NCBI GenBank assembly: GCA_963422465.1
Contig: OY730175.1
Span: 2,914,001 to 2,978,000, forward strand
Reading direction: 5' to 3'
DNA from: Lichina pygmaea
Taxonomy: Eukaryota; Ascomycota; Lichinomycetes; Lichinales; Lichinaceae
DNA length: 64,000 bases
Positions 1 through 11,092 of the stretch are shown one piece after another. The notes under the pieces were generated by a model. That model did not search any database. It worked only from the letters and a program-made list of their open reading frames with translations, and was not told the origin of the DNA. The first letter of the stretch is position 1. Each line of letters opens with the position of its first letter. Position numbers and translations under genes: made by a program.

Positions 1-2150
1 AGGACTACTGGAGAATTGCCAAATAGGAAAAAGAAAAAGCTGGCAAAGTTCCTGACCTACCAATAGTCCCAGAACTTATAGGACAACAAGGACAGCTGGC
101 AAAGTCTTTTGAAGAGAAAACAGAAGCTTTCAGGACTCAATTCTTCTCTCTTCCCCTACAGCCAGAGCCAGAGGAACAGGACCTGCCAGAAGAAACCCAG
201 GAATGGCAACTATCCCAAGAAGTCTCCAAGGAAGAAGTACAAGAGGTTCTAAAGAAGAAAAAACCTCTCTCAGCACCAGGCTGAGATACTCTACCAAATG
301 GATTTCTAAAAGCACTGGGAGACTCTTTCAACAAAAGAATTGCTAAGCTTTTGGAGGCTTGCTGGAGACTGGAATACTTTCCAGACAGGTACAAGTCAGT
401 CAAGACAATCTGCCTAAGGAAACCTGGCAAGAGATCCTACTGTCAAGCAAAAGCATGGCGCTCTATAGCTCTCCTGAATACAATTGGGAAGCTAATGGAA
501 GCTATTGCAGCTGCAAGACTAAGTGAACTAGCGGAGAAAGAAAATCTCTTGCCAGAAATCCAGATGGGATTCAGAAAAGGAAGATCAACAGAATCAGCAC
601 TTTTTCTTCTGACCTCCCAGGTAGAAAAGATCTGGAAAGAAGGAATGGTTGCTAGTCTTCTCTCTCTAGACATCTCTGGAGCCTATGACAGAGTCTTGCC
701 AGAAGTTCTCAGAAAGATCCTGATTAAGAGAAAGATTCCTAAGTAGTTTGTATCCTGAATCTTTTCCTTCACTACTTCATGTACTACCTCTCTGGTGTTT
801 GATGACTCAGAATCCCTCCAGTTCCCTATATACTGTGGAGTCCCTCAAGGATCACCTTTCGCTCCCATTCTATTTCTTTTCTATATCTCAGAACTGCACA
901 ATACTGTACATACCCCTGAGAAAGGAGTTTCAGCACTTGGTTTTGCAGATGACACTAATCTTCTTGTATTCTCCTCTTCCTTGAAAAGCAACCTTCTCAA
1001 GTTGAAGTCTACACATTCCAAATGTCAGGACTGGGCAAGAAAACATGGTATGAAGTTTGCACCTGAAAAGTATGAACTTCTCCATTTTTCTAGAAGAAGA
1101 AGAGATAATCTTCAGCTCAGTCTAAGACTTGGAGAAGTGGTACTTCAGCCAAAAGAAGAAGTGCGCATCTTGGGACTTTACTTTGACTCAAAACTTGTCT
1201 GGAAAAAACACCAAAAAATCATGTCACAGAAAGCCTCCAAATATTTCTCAGCTTTATCCAGAACAACCTACTCTACTTGGGGACTACCAGTCCTAACAGC
1301 ACATCATGTCTACACTGCTATACTAAGATCTCTTCTTAGTTATGCAGTAGGAGTCTGGTTCAATCCCCAAAAGAAACTCTCTAATATTATTTCATTATCT
1401 ACTTTCCAAAATAAATGTTTAAGAACTATAGGAAGTGTCTTCAAAGCCACTCCTATTTTCCTACTTGAATCAGAACTATTTCTACCCTCTCTAGACTTAT
1501 ACTTCAAGCTGAGAACAGCATGTTTTCTTTCATCTTTCTATTCAAACACACTACCCAACTCTCCTTCTACAATTCTCCACAAACTACACAGTCAAATTTC
1601 TCTCTATGTTTCCTCTCTCAGAACTACACCAAAGTCTCTGACAACTATTTCTCTAAACTGGAGAACAGTCTGGCTGGTACAACTAAGTACTAACCAAGAC
1701 TTCTCAAAGAAAAGTCTACAGGAGGTTTTCCACAAAGAATGGGAAGTCAGATGGCAGGTAAGCAGAGGAAATTGTTCTGCTATTTGGGACATGTTCACCA
1801 GAAGGCCACAGAAGAAAAACCTCAATATCTTCAAAGATTTGAGAAAAGCTGAGTCTAGTCTATTTCTTCAAATTTTGTCAGCAAGAATAGGACTGGCCAG
1901 TTTTCTTTTCAGAGCAAATGTTCCAGACTTTAACTCCCCTCTATACACCTGTGGTTTTGGAGAAGAAACAGCCCAACACATCACTTTTTTCTGTAACAAA
2001 TTTTCAAACCAAAGACAACAAGTCCAATTCCCTCTACAAGATTTCCCATCTATCTTATTCTCCTCCAAGCTACTTCCTAAACTTCTTTTCTGGTTTATGT
2101 CTTTGAAAAGACTTGACCAGTTCAATCTAGCCCACCAACTCTCTTTCTAA
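1..2150 (+). pseudogene. LINE A ORF2, C-terminal two thirds (reverse transcriptase)
   Basis: The segment encodes the linker after the endonuclease, the reverse transcriptase and the C-terminal region of a LINE ORF2. Visible RT features are the GRSTESALFLLTSQVE block, LSLDISGAYDR with its catalytic Asp, the CGVPQGSPFAPILF block and the FADDTN catalytic motif near base 950. No RNase H domain is visible after the RT. A C-x8-H-x4-C motif near base 1950 is the usual C-terminal zinc motif; its first cysteine, present in copy E (C-x-C), is changed here. Compared with copy E, codons near 285 and 745-758 have become TGA/TAG (for example TGG to TAG and TGG to TGA), so this copy is dead. The end at 2150 matches copy E. 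Confidence 0.88.
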
Positions 2151-2350
2151 GCTCTACCAAGTCAACTGTTTGTTTTAACAAATAGCTACATGTACAAATT
2201 TCCTTAGCTACTGCATATTCCACAAGATTTTCCCTAGTCTCTCCCAAGCTCCAGTTTTTATTCCTCCAAAGGTTTTCTGGAGAAACAAACATGTATCTAA
2301 AAGTTCTGCATGGCTCTACAGCTAAATCAGTGTAAGAATATTTTAGTTTA
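1..2350 (+). mobile_element. LINE copy A, Tad-like, 3' part
   Basis: This is the 3' part of a non-LTR retrotransposon cut by the left window edge. It holds the end of ORF2, a 3' UTR of about 190 bases and the family's terminal motif (TGCATGGCT, then CAGTGTAAGAAT) followed by an A/T-rich tail. It is very close to copy E (42346-46291), and the two form one subfamily. Its tail abuts the inverted tail of copy B within one TTTA/TTTATTTATTT tract. The exact border between the two tails cannot be fixed. Confidence 0.9.
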
Positions 2351-2516
2351 TTTATTTATTTGATTCTTACACTGGTAGTAGCTTTACAGCCATGCAGATC
2401 TTCTAGCTAATAGTGAACTCCTTCAGAAAACCTTTGAAGGGATAAAAACTGAAGGCAGGGTGTGACTAGGGAATGTAACAAAAGGAATCTTGAAGTGTCT
2501 GGTAAGAGAAGAGAAT

Positions 2517-5500
2517 CTAGGTATTGGATTGGGAATAGTGGAGTTTGAAAGCTAGATTAAACTGGTTTAGTCTTTTCAAAGACATAAACCAGTACAAGAA
2601 CTTCTGTAGTAGCTCTGGGTTTGAAATAATAGTGGTGACGTCTTGGGGATTAAAAGAGACTTGTTGTCTTTGTCTTGAATAAAGAGAGCATGAAGAGGTG
2701 ATATGTTTTGCAGTTTCTTCTGCTTGGCCACATACACATAGTGGGGTAGGGAAGTCAGGAACTCCAGCTCTGAAAAGAAAACTTGCCAGACCAATTCTTC
2801 CAGTCCTGATTTGCAGTAGCAGACTTGCCTCAGCTTTCTGTAACTCTTTGTAGAGCTTCAGATTGTTTTTGTGTGGCTTTTGACAGAAAGTCTGCCAGCC
2901 TGGATAGCTTCTTCTTTTCTTCTCTTCCTATTGGTCTTCCCACTCTTTAGTAAAGAGCTTTTGTAGTTCTTTCTTTGAACTAGCCTGGTTAGTAGTTATT
3001 TGACTTAACCAAGTGAATTTCCACTTAGGAGAGATAGTTGAGGATTCCTTTAAAGGTTTCTTCAAGAGAGAGGCATAGCTGGAAATAGTGGAAAAGATAC
3101 TGTCAAGAAAGTATTTGAGAGGGGAGTTTTGAATAGAAGAAAGAAAACAGGCAGTGCAAAATTTAAAGTATAGGTCTAGAGGTAGAAGAAAAAGCTCACT
3201 CTCTAATAGAAAAGAAGGAGTGGCTTTGAAGGCACCCCCAATAAGTCTTAGGCATCTGTTTTGAAATGAAACAAGAGAAGAGATATTGGAGGATTTTCTT
3301 AGAGAGTTAAACCAGATCCCCACTGCATAGCTCAGTAGAGATCTCAGTATAGCAGTGTACACCAGACGTGATGTGTGAACTGGAAAGCCCCAAGTAGAAT
3401 AGGAAGTTCTAGATAGAGAAGAGAGTGCTTTCTGTGCTTTTTGAAGAATAATCCTCTGGTGTTTGTGCCAGTGGAGCTTTGCATCTAGGTACACTCCAAG
3501 TACTCACACTTCTTCTTTTGGTTTGAGAATCACATTCCCCAGTCTGAGCTTGAGCTGAAGATTGTCTGATCTTCTTCTGGAAAAATGAAGTATTTCATAT
3601 TTCTCAGGAGAGAAGACCATTCCATGTCTTGCAGCTGATGATAGACATTTGAGGTGTGTGTTCTTTAACTTCAGAAGGTTACTTTTCAAGGAGTGACCAA
3701 AAGCAAGCAGATTTGTATCATCTGCAAACCCCAGAGCAGATACACCAGAAGAGGGAGTATGCACAGTCTCATGCAATTCAGAAATGTAGAATAGAAAAAG
3801 AATAGGGGATAATAGAGAACCTTGAGGAACTCCACAATGAATAGGAATTGAACAAGACTCAGAATCATCAAAGACAAGAGTGGTAGAGCGCTTATCACAG
3901 AAGGAGTAGATCCAGGAAGCTAGCCAGGCAGGTATTCTTTTTCTTTTCAGAATTTGCTGTAGTATCTTGGGGAGAACTCTGTCATAGGCTCCTGAGATAT
4001 CCAGTGAGAGTAGGGATGCAACCATGCCTTCCTTCCAGACTTTTTCCACTTGGGAGGTTAGAAGGAAAAGTGCTGCTTCTGTGGATCTTCCTTTCCTAAA
4101 GCCCATCTGGATATCTGGCAATAGTCCAGCTTCTTCTGCTATCTTGCTTAGTCTGGCTGCAGCAATAGCTTCCATCAGCTTGCCTGTTGTGTTTAGCAGA
4201 GCTATAGGGCGCCAGGCTTTAGCTTGATTGTAGGTTCCCTTGCCAGGTTTCCTCAAGCAGACTGTTTTTGCACTCTTAAATCTTTCAGGGAAGTACTCCA
4301 GTTTCCAGCATGTTGAAGTCAGAATAGCTAGAGCTTGGCAGAACCTAGACCCCAGAGCTCTCAGAAATCCATTTGGCAGCTTATCTCTCCCTCCTGCTGT
4401 GAAAGGTTTCTTCTTGGCCAGAATTTGCTCCACTTCTTCACATGTTACCTCCTGGGAGAGCTGTATCTCAGAGATAGTCTGGGAGCTTTCTGAGCCTGGT
4501 TCTGGAACTAGAGCTTTTGGAAAGAACTGCTGTGAGAAGGCTTTAGTCTTTTCCTCAAAGGTTTTGGCTATTCCTTCTTGTGTTTCCAGGTCAGGAACCA
4601 GAGGAAGATCAGGAGTCTTGTTGGCTTTGGACCTTCCCCACTTTGCAAGCTTCCAGAACTTTGAAGAGCTGGCCAGCTCATGTATTTGGTGTCTGAAAGT
4701 GTTCTGTTTTCCATCTCTGACTGCCTTTTTCTTGAGCTTAGTTGCTTGCTCAAGTTCCTCTTGACTTGCTTGTCTTTTTTGCACTTTTCTTCTTACTCGT
4801 CTTTCCTCTTTAACCTTGTTTTGGATCTCTTGATTCCACCAGGGGACTGAGTGGCCAGATTGCTTCTGGAGCTGTGTGGATTTGCTTGCTATTTCTTGGA
4901 GAAAGTTGTCAAGATACTCCAAGTACTCATCCACTTGATATTTGTCTTGGAAGTGGAAGGGCAGGTGTAGCTTCTCACACTCTACTCTTGCAAGGTTTGA
5001 GTCCAGTGTTCTCCAGTTTCTTTCTGGTTTCCAGATTTTCCTTGGAGGATCCAGGTCCAGGCAGGTTAGTACAGGTCTGTGGTCAGACCCATGAAAGAAC
5101 TGAAGAGCCACTTTGGAGAAAATCAGAGAGTTAGAAAGAGAAGAAGAAATAAAAGACAGATCAATAGCAGAACATAGTTTTTCAGAAAGAGATCTTGCTC
5201 TGGTAGGGGTGAAAGATGCAATAGCTAAATCCAGATTTAAATCTTTCATTAGGTCTTGAAACTTGTTTACAGTCTCAGAGTACAGTCTTCTTTTCTTTGA
5301 CCAGTCTGGGTGGTGAAGATTTGAGTCTGTGAGAAGAATATGTTGTCCTTGTTCTTGTAATGCATTTTGGAGTAAACAGAGAAGAGCTTCTGATGCCTCT
5401 GTGTAGTTTTCTTGACTTGATGGGGTGAAGTAGAGATTATGTACCCAGAGAGAAGTAGAAGAGTTTTCCAGGTAGATTTCAAGAGAAACAAAGTCTTTAT

Positions 5501-5759
5501 TGCAGAAGGTAGGATGAAGAGAAGAGAGTTTCAGATTTTTATTAATAAGAAAAAGTGTTCTGCCAATCTCTGAACAGTAGAGAGGAAGAAAGGAAGAGAA
5601 AACAGTTGAAGTGCTTGTTTCTAGGTGAGAGTTTTTCCAGGGCTCTTGAAGTGCAATAATGTCCACCTCTTGGAGAGCTGAGGTTGCTAGCAGTAGCTCT
5701 TGGACTGATTGGCTTTTTTGCACATTATACTGGAGAAGTGTCAGCTTTGTGTCTTTCAT
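2517..5759 (-). pseudogene. LINE B ORF2: APE endonuclease plus reverse transcriptase
   Basis: About 1080 codons starting at the ATG of the ATGA overlap. The N-terminal 230 residues are an apurinic-type endonuclease: LQYNVQKSQ, the catalytic Glu in LQEPWKNSH, LTDSNLHHPDW and the SDHRP motif. The RT follows at about residues 430-720, with DISGAYDR, CGVPQGS and FADDTN. The C-terminus has C-x-C-x8-H-x4-C. No RNase H is recognised. A stop at 3504-3506 turns the CGA seen in copy F into TGA, a CpG to TpG change. A second stop near 2928 (TGG to TAG) lies at the site where copy D has the same TAG and copy F has a neighbouring CAA to TAA. The protein would therefore be cut after the RT core. Confidence 0.87.
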
Positions 5760-7147
5760 GCAGACATCTCAGTATCAAAGATCTTGAAGGAGTTAGCTGG
5801 TAGCTTTCCTCCAGAGTTGGCTGATCTTGAAGAAAGAATTTGCACTTCTGGGAGTGCACCTCTGAGTCTCTCTGAGCTTCTGCTTGGCTCAGCTGTTTTA
5901 TGTTTTTTCCCTCCTGGTAGAGACTGAGAGAGAGGGAAAGATATAACTGGGGGGGGTTGTAGAGCTGGAACAGAGGTAGCTGTTGGGATCTCATATTTTC
6001 CTGGGCATGTGTTCCATGCTTCTCTTGCCTTCTTGGCTGCTTCCTGGCGTACTGGACAGACACTGGCCCAGGCTGGGTGAGCTCCTCTGCAGTTGCAGCA
6101 TTTTGGCTTGAGAAGCTGTTCAGGAACTTGGCAGGCTCTCCTTTCATGCTGGCCTCGACAGGCACCACACACAGCTTTGTTCTTGCAGAAGTGTGCTTGG
6201 TGCCCATAGCCAAAGCACTTGAAACATTGTGCAATGACTGTGTCTGCCAGGAAAGGTTCTGCTTCATGCATCCTGTGCCCCAGCACTAGCCCACTCTCAA
6301 TCAAAAGATTGGCTTGTTCAGGGGTAGCCAGATCCAGGTGGAGAGAGGTAACTGGCTTCTTTTGAGCTATAGCCTTCTTAGACCAGTAGGCTCTCAGGAT
6401 GGTGATTTGTTTGCTCAGAGATGGGTTGCTGTTCTGGATTATCTGGCAGGTTTTCTCCAGGTCTTCAGGTTGGATATCTTCTGTTCTGACTCCATGGATC
6501 AGAACTGGGAATCTCTTGGGCTGGATGGTTGCTTCCTTTGTGAAGATAGCTGATACCCAGGCAGGGTTTTTCTCTAGGAAGACTTTAGTCTCTTGGCTTT
6601 CTGTGTTAATAAGGATATCCTCTGAAGGAAGTTTCCTTACTGCTCTGACCTGCTTGTTGTAGGGGCTGGGTAGTCTGTCTTGAAGAGCCTGGAAAAGCTG
6701 GATGTGAGTTCTATTAGCCATGTCAGGTGGCTGGATACCAGGATGTACAAGAACTTCTTTGAGAATTCTTGCAGGTAGAGGGATTTGTGCTGGAATAGAT
6801 TTTTGGACAGCCTGGGCATATGATGGCTTGGCTTCTTGTTTGTCCAGCCGCTTGTTGATATTCTCCAGCTCCTGGAAGATTCTGTTGGTGAGGCCAGTAG
6901 AGCTAGACTGGGCTTCTGTAGAGAAGGAGTTCTTTTTGATATTTTCCCAGCTTTTCAGAATAGATTCTGGGACTGGTTGAGTTTTGATCCAGGAGTCTAC
7001 TAGTTTGTAGTCACTCTGGGGAGCTGGTTGGGGGGTAGGAGAGCTGGACTGGGTGCTAGGCAGACTGGAAGCTGGTTGGGAGAGTATAGCTGGTGTAGCT
7101 CTGGTGTTACTTTCTGAAAAGGTGGGCTTTTTCTTCTTGGGAGCCAT
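5756..7147 (-). CDS. LINE B ORF1, Gag-like zinc-knuckle protein
   Basis: An intact 463-residue frame beginning MAPKKKK. The N-terminal 100 residues are Ser/Pro/Gln-rich and basic. The middle (about 140-290) matches the RNA-binding region typical of Tad-type ORF1 proteins, ending in LATPEQANLLIESGLVLGHRM. Three cysteine knuckles follow at about residues 315-375: CFKCFGYGHQAHFC, CGACRGQHERRAC and CCNCRGAHPAWASVC. By analogy with known LINE ORF1 proteins it should bind the element's RNA in the ribonucleoprotein. It ends in TGA within ATGA, so ORF2 may be translated by stop-restart. The frame being whole while its ORF2 carries stops suggests a fairly recent copy. Confidence 0.88.
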   Translation of the reverse strand: MAPKKKKPTFSESNTRATPAILSQPASSLPSTQSSSPTPQPAPQSDYKLVDSWIKTQPVPESILKSWENIKKNSFSTEAQSSSTGLTNRIFQELENINKRLDKQEAKPSYAQAVQKSIPAQIPLPARILKEVLVHPGIQPPDMANRTHIQLFQALQDRLPSPYNKQVRAVRKLPSEDILINTESQETKVFLEKNPAWVSAIFTKEATIQPKRFPVLIHGVRTEDIQPEDLEKTCQIIQNSNPSLSKQITILRAYWSKKAIAQKKPVTSLHLDLATPEQANLLIESGLVLGHRMHEAEPFLADTVIAQCFKCFGYGHQAHFCKNKAVCGACRGQHERRACQVPEQLLKPKCCNCRGAHPAWASVCPVRQEAAKKAREAWNTCPGKYEIPTATSVPALQPPPVISFPLSQSLPGGKKHKTAEPSRSSERLRGALPEVQILSSRSANSGGKLPANSFKIFDTEMSA

Positions 7148-7450
7148 GTTAGAGATTGTTTGGCACTGGTTGGGTGTTTCCTGTCTGCAGAGTACTGCCA
7201 GAAAGAAGAGTCACCTGGTTTCCCAGCAGTAATAATCTGGTCCTGGGACCAATCCCCAAGACTAGACTTTCCTGGGCAGCTTTTTCCAACTAAGCTCTGG
7301 GCAAAGCTAGAAGTATTAACCTAGACTAGGGACCAGACCCCCTATCTAGACTTTCCTTGAGCCAAAGACTCTGCTAGCTCCAGAATCAGTCAGACTCTAA
7401 CTATTCCTCTTATCCTAAGACTCTCTCTCTCTGGTTGTGGGTAGATTGCT

Positions 7451-9430
7451 GGTTGTTGAAGAAGAAGATCGTGGATTCAGGATCACAACTTTTGACAAAC
7501 AGGTGTGATTCTCAAAGGTAATGGGTTTTCACCTCAAGGTTTGGGTGGTTTCAGAGAGGAACTCAGCTGTTTTCCAGAACATATGACAAATTGTGGTGTT
7601 TGTCAAAAATGATGGTGCTTGAAGAACGTGGTTCTGGGAAGAGTTTGTGTTACATGTCTAGTGATGTTGGCTTGTGATTCTTCCAGACTGCGCAGTCTGC
7701 AGTCTGATAGTTTGCTGATCTGCATTTGAAGCACAGGTTTTCTTGCTTCCTGTGTTCTTGCTCTTGAGGCAGCAGCAGCTTGCACACTCTGTGAACTCTG
7801 GGACTGCAGTCTTGCCTATTCAGTTGGTTGTCCAGCTGTGACTGTGTCAGTTGGGTGCAAGTACATGTTGGCAGACTCTTGATTTCTGTTGTATAGGTAT
7901 GAACCCCTGGGGTATGACTTTCATGCCAATTCTCCTGCCTATTCTGACTCACTGTTGTACTGACAATACCCAGAAGTTGGCAGAGGCCTGTAGTCTTCTG
8001 AGAATAGTCTTGAGTCAGACCAACAGTTGCTTCTCTTCCAGTTATTCGTGTACAACTCCAGGTGTAGCACTCAGCTTGTCACTTCCTCAAGAGTCTGCAG
8101 CATGTCATGATCTTGAGTCATCTTGTGTTGGAGATCTGGCAGCAGTTTGATCAGGAGTTCCTTGGTGTGTTCCACATCTGACTTTGACCCCAGGTCTTTG
8201 CTGACCCTGTCCAGATAGTTGACAAAGTCTTGCACTGACTGCCCAGATTGCTGATAGGTGGTGTTGTACTTTTGCAGCACTGTAAGCTCTCTATTTGTTG
8301 GATGCTCAAATTGATCCTTGAGAAAACTTTTGTACTAGTCTCAAGTCATCATCTCCATGTCACCTTTCTTGTAACAGATCTGCATCACACTCTCAATAGC
8401 TTCATCAACATACTGCATTGCTTTGAGAACTATCTTCTTATTGTCTATGACCTCTGAGATCTCAAAACCCAGCTCACATTGATGCAGGTATTTCTGCAGT
8501 TCTTGCGCACTTCTCCCAGAGTACTTTGTGATACCTCTAAGTTTGAAATCCTCTCTGTATGTCTGGGTAGTTGACATCTCTGCCCAGAACAGTCCTATGA
8601 CTATGTCACTGTGGACTGGCTTATTTACAGCCAGTCCTACATATCTGCTGTCTCCCAGCCCTATGGCTTCAGTTGTGACCTGGTGACTAAGTGCCTGTAG
8701 TTCAACCCACCTTGCTATAAGGTTTGACTGCTTGTCAAGTGCCTTCTTCCTGTGCTTGAGCTTCTTGAGTTTCTCTATCAGCAACAAGAGAGTCCTATCA
8801 CTATACCTGAGGATACTGTGTTTATCTGCAATAATGTTCTCCAACACACACTTCTGTCCCACATCTCCACTGTTGTGCAGTGGTGATACTACTTCTCTGG
8901 TGAGAGATTGTGTCTTCCCTGCTGGAGGCAGTCCCCCTCCCAGATAGCCAGGAGATGCTAGCCTTTAGTCAGCCAGATCCATTATTTTATTGTCTTGTGA
9001 CAATTTGCTGGGAGTCCTCTTACCACAAAGAGCTCTGCCTGAGCCAGTTATCATGAACAGACTACTTTTTTGGTGAGAGAAGAGTGAACAAAACTGTGAG
9101 AATATTACCAGCAGTGTGCTCAGGATACTGCTTAGTGGGTAGGATCAAGTGTGTTGGTAGAATTGTTTGCTGGTCTCTAAAGAGAACAGTGAGAGTGGCT
9201 CTATATACTATACAGCTCAGAACAGAGCATCTAGCTAAGCAACCTCAACCAATCTCCAAGCCACTGCACAGCTGTCTCAAGTAGCTGGCTAGTTGTGGCT
9301 GGTCATGGCTGGCTTGTGTCAGCTATACAGGTCAGAGCTGTATTGCTCTGTTGGTCATGTGAGTAGAGCCACATCACATGATCAAGAGATGTGGGGCTGT
9401 GGATGTAGACTATTGTAAGTAGTTGTTGCA
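7451..9430 (-). mobile_element. Gypsy-type LTR fossil W: gag region and 5' leader/LTR
   Basis: A minus-strand LTR-retrotransposon fossil. The gag part (about 7650-8862) has a typical retrotransposon capsid tail (QSVQDFVNYLDRVSKDLG, LLIKLLPDLQHKM) and one CCHC zinc knuckle (CFKCRSANYQTADC) near 7730. The upstream part (about 8900-9430) reads like a 5' leader and LTR, but no partner LTR is in view and I cannot set its ends. It is broken in a few places, and pol is not in the window. Border positions are approximate. Confidence 0.6.
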
Positions 9431-10205
9431 ACAAGACCTTACAGTTCTCAATCACAGCAAGCTTGCATCTGATAGTGTTGCCCTTCTTCTTAGACAACAA
9501 ACCCAGCTGCCAGCAAAGACAGATCTTGCAAGAAAAAAGTCACAACTCTTACTTCTTAATATTCTTCAGCTGAGCCTTGAGCTGAGTATACTCAAGCTCT
9601 ATCTTCTCCCACTCTGACTCTGTAAGATGAAGATTACAACAGTAGCTCTTCTTAATGCACTGACTGCAAGATGTGGACACTGAGCTGACAATACACTTGG
9701 TGTGATCATGACAACATGTACTGCATGAAACTTTGGACATCTTGCCTATCTTGCCAACTTAAGAACTAAGGACTCCACAACAGTTTTTGCAAGATGTCTG
9801 GAACATAGTGAGAGAAGTGAGAGGATCTGGAGATAGAATCTTTAGAGAGAGGGGATAGTGTTAAGACCTAGACCAGAATAGCTGAGCTGACCTAAGTGAG
9901 TGTACAGAGGTACACACAACAATGTTCACCCAACCTGGTGGCAGAGATAGCAGAGATGTAACCAGCTCTGCCAACTCTGCCACACAGAAAGCTGATACTC
10001 CTTGGGGAGAACCTCCCCTCTCAGGCTTCTGTATATAAGAGAACCCAGATAGCTGGGGAGAATAGCTCTCCAGACTGAACACACCTAACCAGAGACAATA
10101 GCAAGAGAGTTACCCTACTTGCTATTTATCTATTGAGTCCCTGCCCTTATTGTCCAGATATACAGACTACCCACATTCTGTGTGAACATGGACTAGCCCT
10201 TAACA
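9431..10205 (+). mobile_element. Gypsy-type LTR fossil Z: 3' end with LTR
   Basis: The 3' end of a plus-strand gypsy element related to Y and to the 28688 element. It holds an antisense gene (9549-9740), a purine tract (GAGAGAGGGGATAG), and a 347-base LTR at 9859-10205 starting TGTTAAGACC and ending TTAACA. The LTR has a TATATAA motif and strong similarity to the Y LTR at 46311-46647. It sits in LINE fragment H; the 5-base flank on its right is GGAAG. The 5' half is not visible, being replaced by W or lying outside the window. Confidence 0.68.
9549..9740 (-). CDS. Antisense small cysteine-cluster protein of element Z
   Basis: A 63-residue frame running opposite to its host element, between the (unseen) pol and the 3' LTR. 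It starts MSKVSCSTCCHDHTKC, has a second cysteine group CSQCIKKSYCC, then an acidic/basic heptad-like segment (ESEWEKIELEYTQLKAQL) that looks like a coiled coil. The spacing C-x2-C-x6-C followed by C-x2-C-x6-C recalls fungal Zn2Cys6 clusters but is not canonical. The same design recurs at about 33804-34300 and 12812-13120. Function unknown; zinc-dependent nucleic-acid or protein binding is an inference. Confidence 0.55.
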   Translation of the reverse strand: MSKVSCSTCCHDHTKCIVSSVSTSCSQCIKKSYCCNLHLTESEWEKIELEYTQLKAQLKNIKK

Positions 10206-10480
10206 GGAAGGAGTAGTAGCCAGTCTTCTTTCTCTGGATATCTCAGAAGCTTATGATAGAGTCCTGCCAGAAATTCTCAAGAAACTCCTTGAGAGAAAAG
10301 AAATTCCCAACTGGTTTGTTAACTGGATCTTTTCTTTCACTACCTAAACAAAAACCTCTCTTGTTTTTGATAATTCAGAGTCTTCTCTTTTTCCAGTACA
10401 CTGTGGAGTTCCCCAAGATTCACCTCTCTCTTCTATTTTGATTCTTTTCTATATTTCAGATCTTTCAGACTACTTATAAC
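10206..10480 (+). mobile_element. LINE fragment H (ORF2 RT piece)
   Basis: A LINE ORF2 fragment covering the RT from just before the LSLDIS-type block to the ILFYIS block (SEAYDRVLPEIL, CGVPQDSPLS). It is interrupted on the left by the LTR of Z, which cut the RT just after the KEGMV block, and on the right by the 5' end of LINE C near 10480. Several codons are stops, so it is dead. Confidence 0.75.
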
Positions 10481-10739
10481 AAGGCAGAGAGTGGCCAGTG
10501 ACATTCTGAAGGACTGGGGACAGGCCCCAATTACCTAGGAACACTCAGTCTTGGGGTGTAGTCCCAGGATTGAGCAAGTACTCCCAGTCTGACAGAGATA
10601 ACAGCTTGAATCTCTCTCAAGAGAAACATCTAGCACCAAGGAGATCAGGGCTTCCAGGATAAGAGAAATAGTTTAGAGCTTGCCTCTACTGCTGGTAGAG
10701 TTGAAAAACTCTAGGAAAGCTCAGGCAGGGGGTGTGGTC

Positions 10740-11092
10740 TGTCACGGTTCTGGCCCAGTTGCATATCTGGCACAAGTCACACACCTTGCTGGGAGGTTCC
10801 ATCTGCACTGTTGCCTGTTTGCTCTGCTATTGCCTTGTTGCATATCTGGCACAAGTCACGCACCTTGCCGGGAAGTTCCATCTGCACTGTTGCCTGTTTG
10901 CTCCGCTGTTGCCTGATCCCCTGCCTATAAGAACTTCTCCTGCTCCCCCAGCTTCTTCTCTTCTTTTCTCTTTTTCTTCCTTCCTTGTCTTTCGTCTTGT
11001 ACATCAATCCAAGTCTCAAGTCTCAAGCCAAGTCAGGTCAAGGTTACTGGATCAGTTAGGCATGAGTTCTGCTCTGCCATTGCCGCGTCACA
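10740..11092 (+). mobile_element. Solo LTR of the 52137-57460 gypsy family
   Basis: A 353-base solo LTR, TGTCACGG...GTCACA, flanked by TGGTC on both sides (10735-10739 and 11093-11097). It matches the 274-base LTRs at 52137 and 57187 but carries a 79-base internal tandem duplication, the TTGCATATCTGGC segment appearing at about 10758 and 10837. It sits in the LINE C 5' UTR. It carries a TATAAG motif near 10926. Confidence 0.92.

Larger units (their letters stand above)
2351..7450 (-). mobile_element. LINE copy B, Tad-like, nearly full length
   Basis: A minus-strand LINE of about 5.1 kb with 5' UTR, ORF1, ORF2, 3' UTR and the terminal motif near 2360-2400 (reverse complement of CAGTGTAAGAATC plus an AAAT-repeat tail). 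Homology of its 5' UTR to copy C starts near 7430, so the 5' end is placed only roughly. ORF1 stop and ORF2 start overlap as ATGA at 5756-5759. It belongs to the same subfamily as C, D, F and the short tails at 27127 and 27533. It is the most informative LINE copy because both reading frames are long. Confidence 0.88.
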
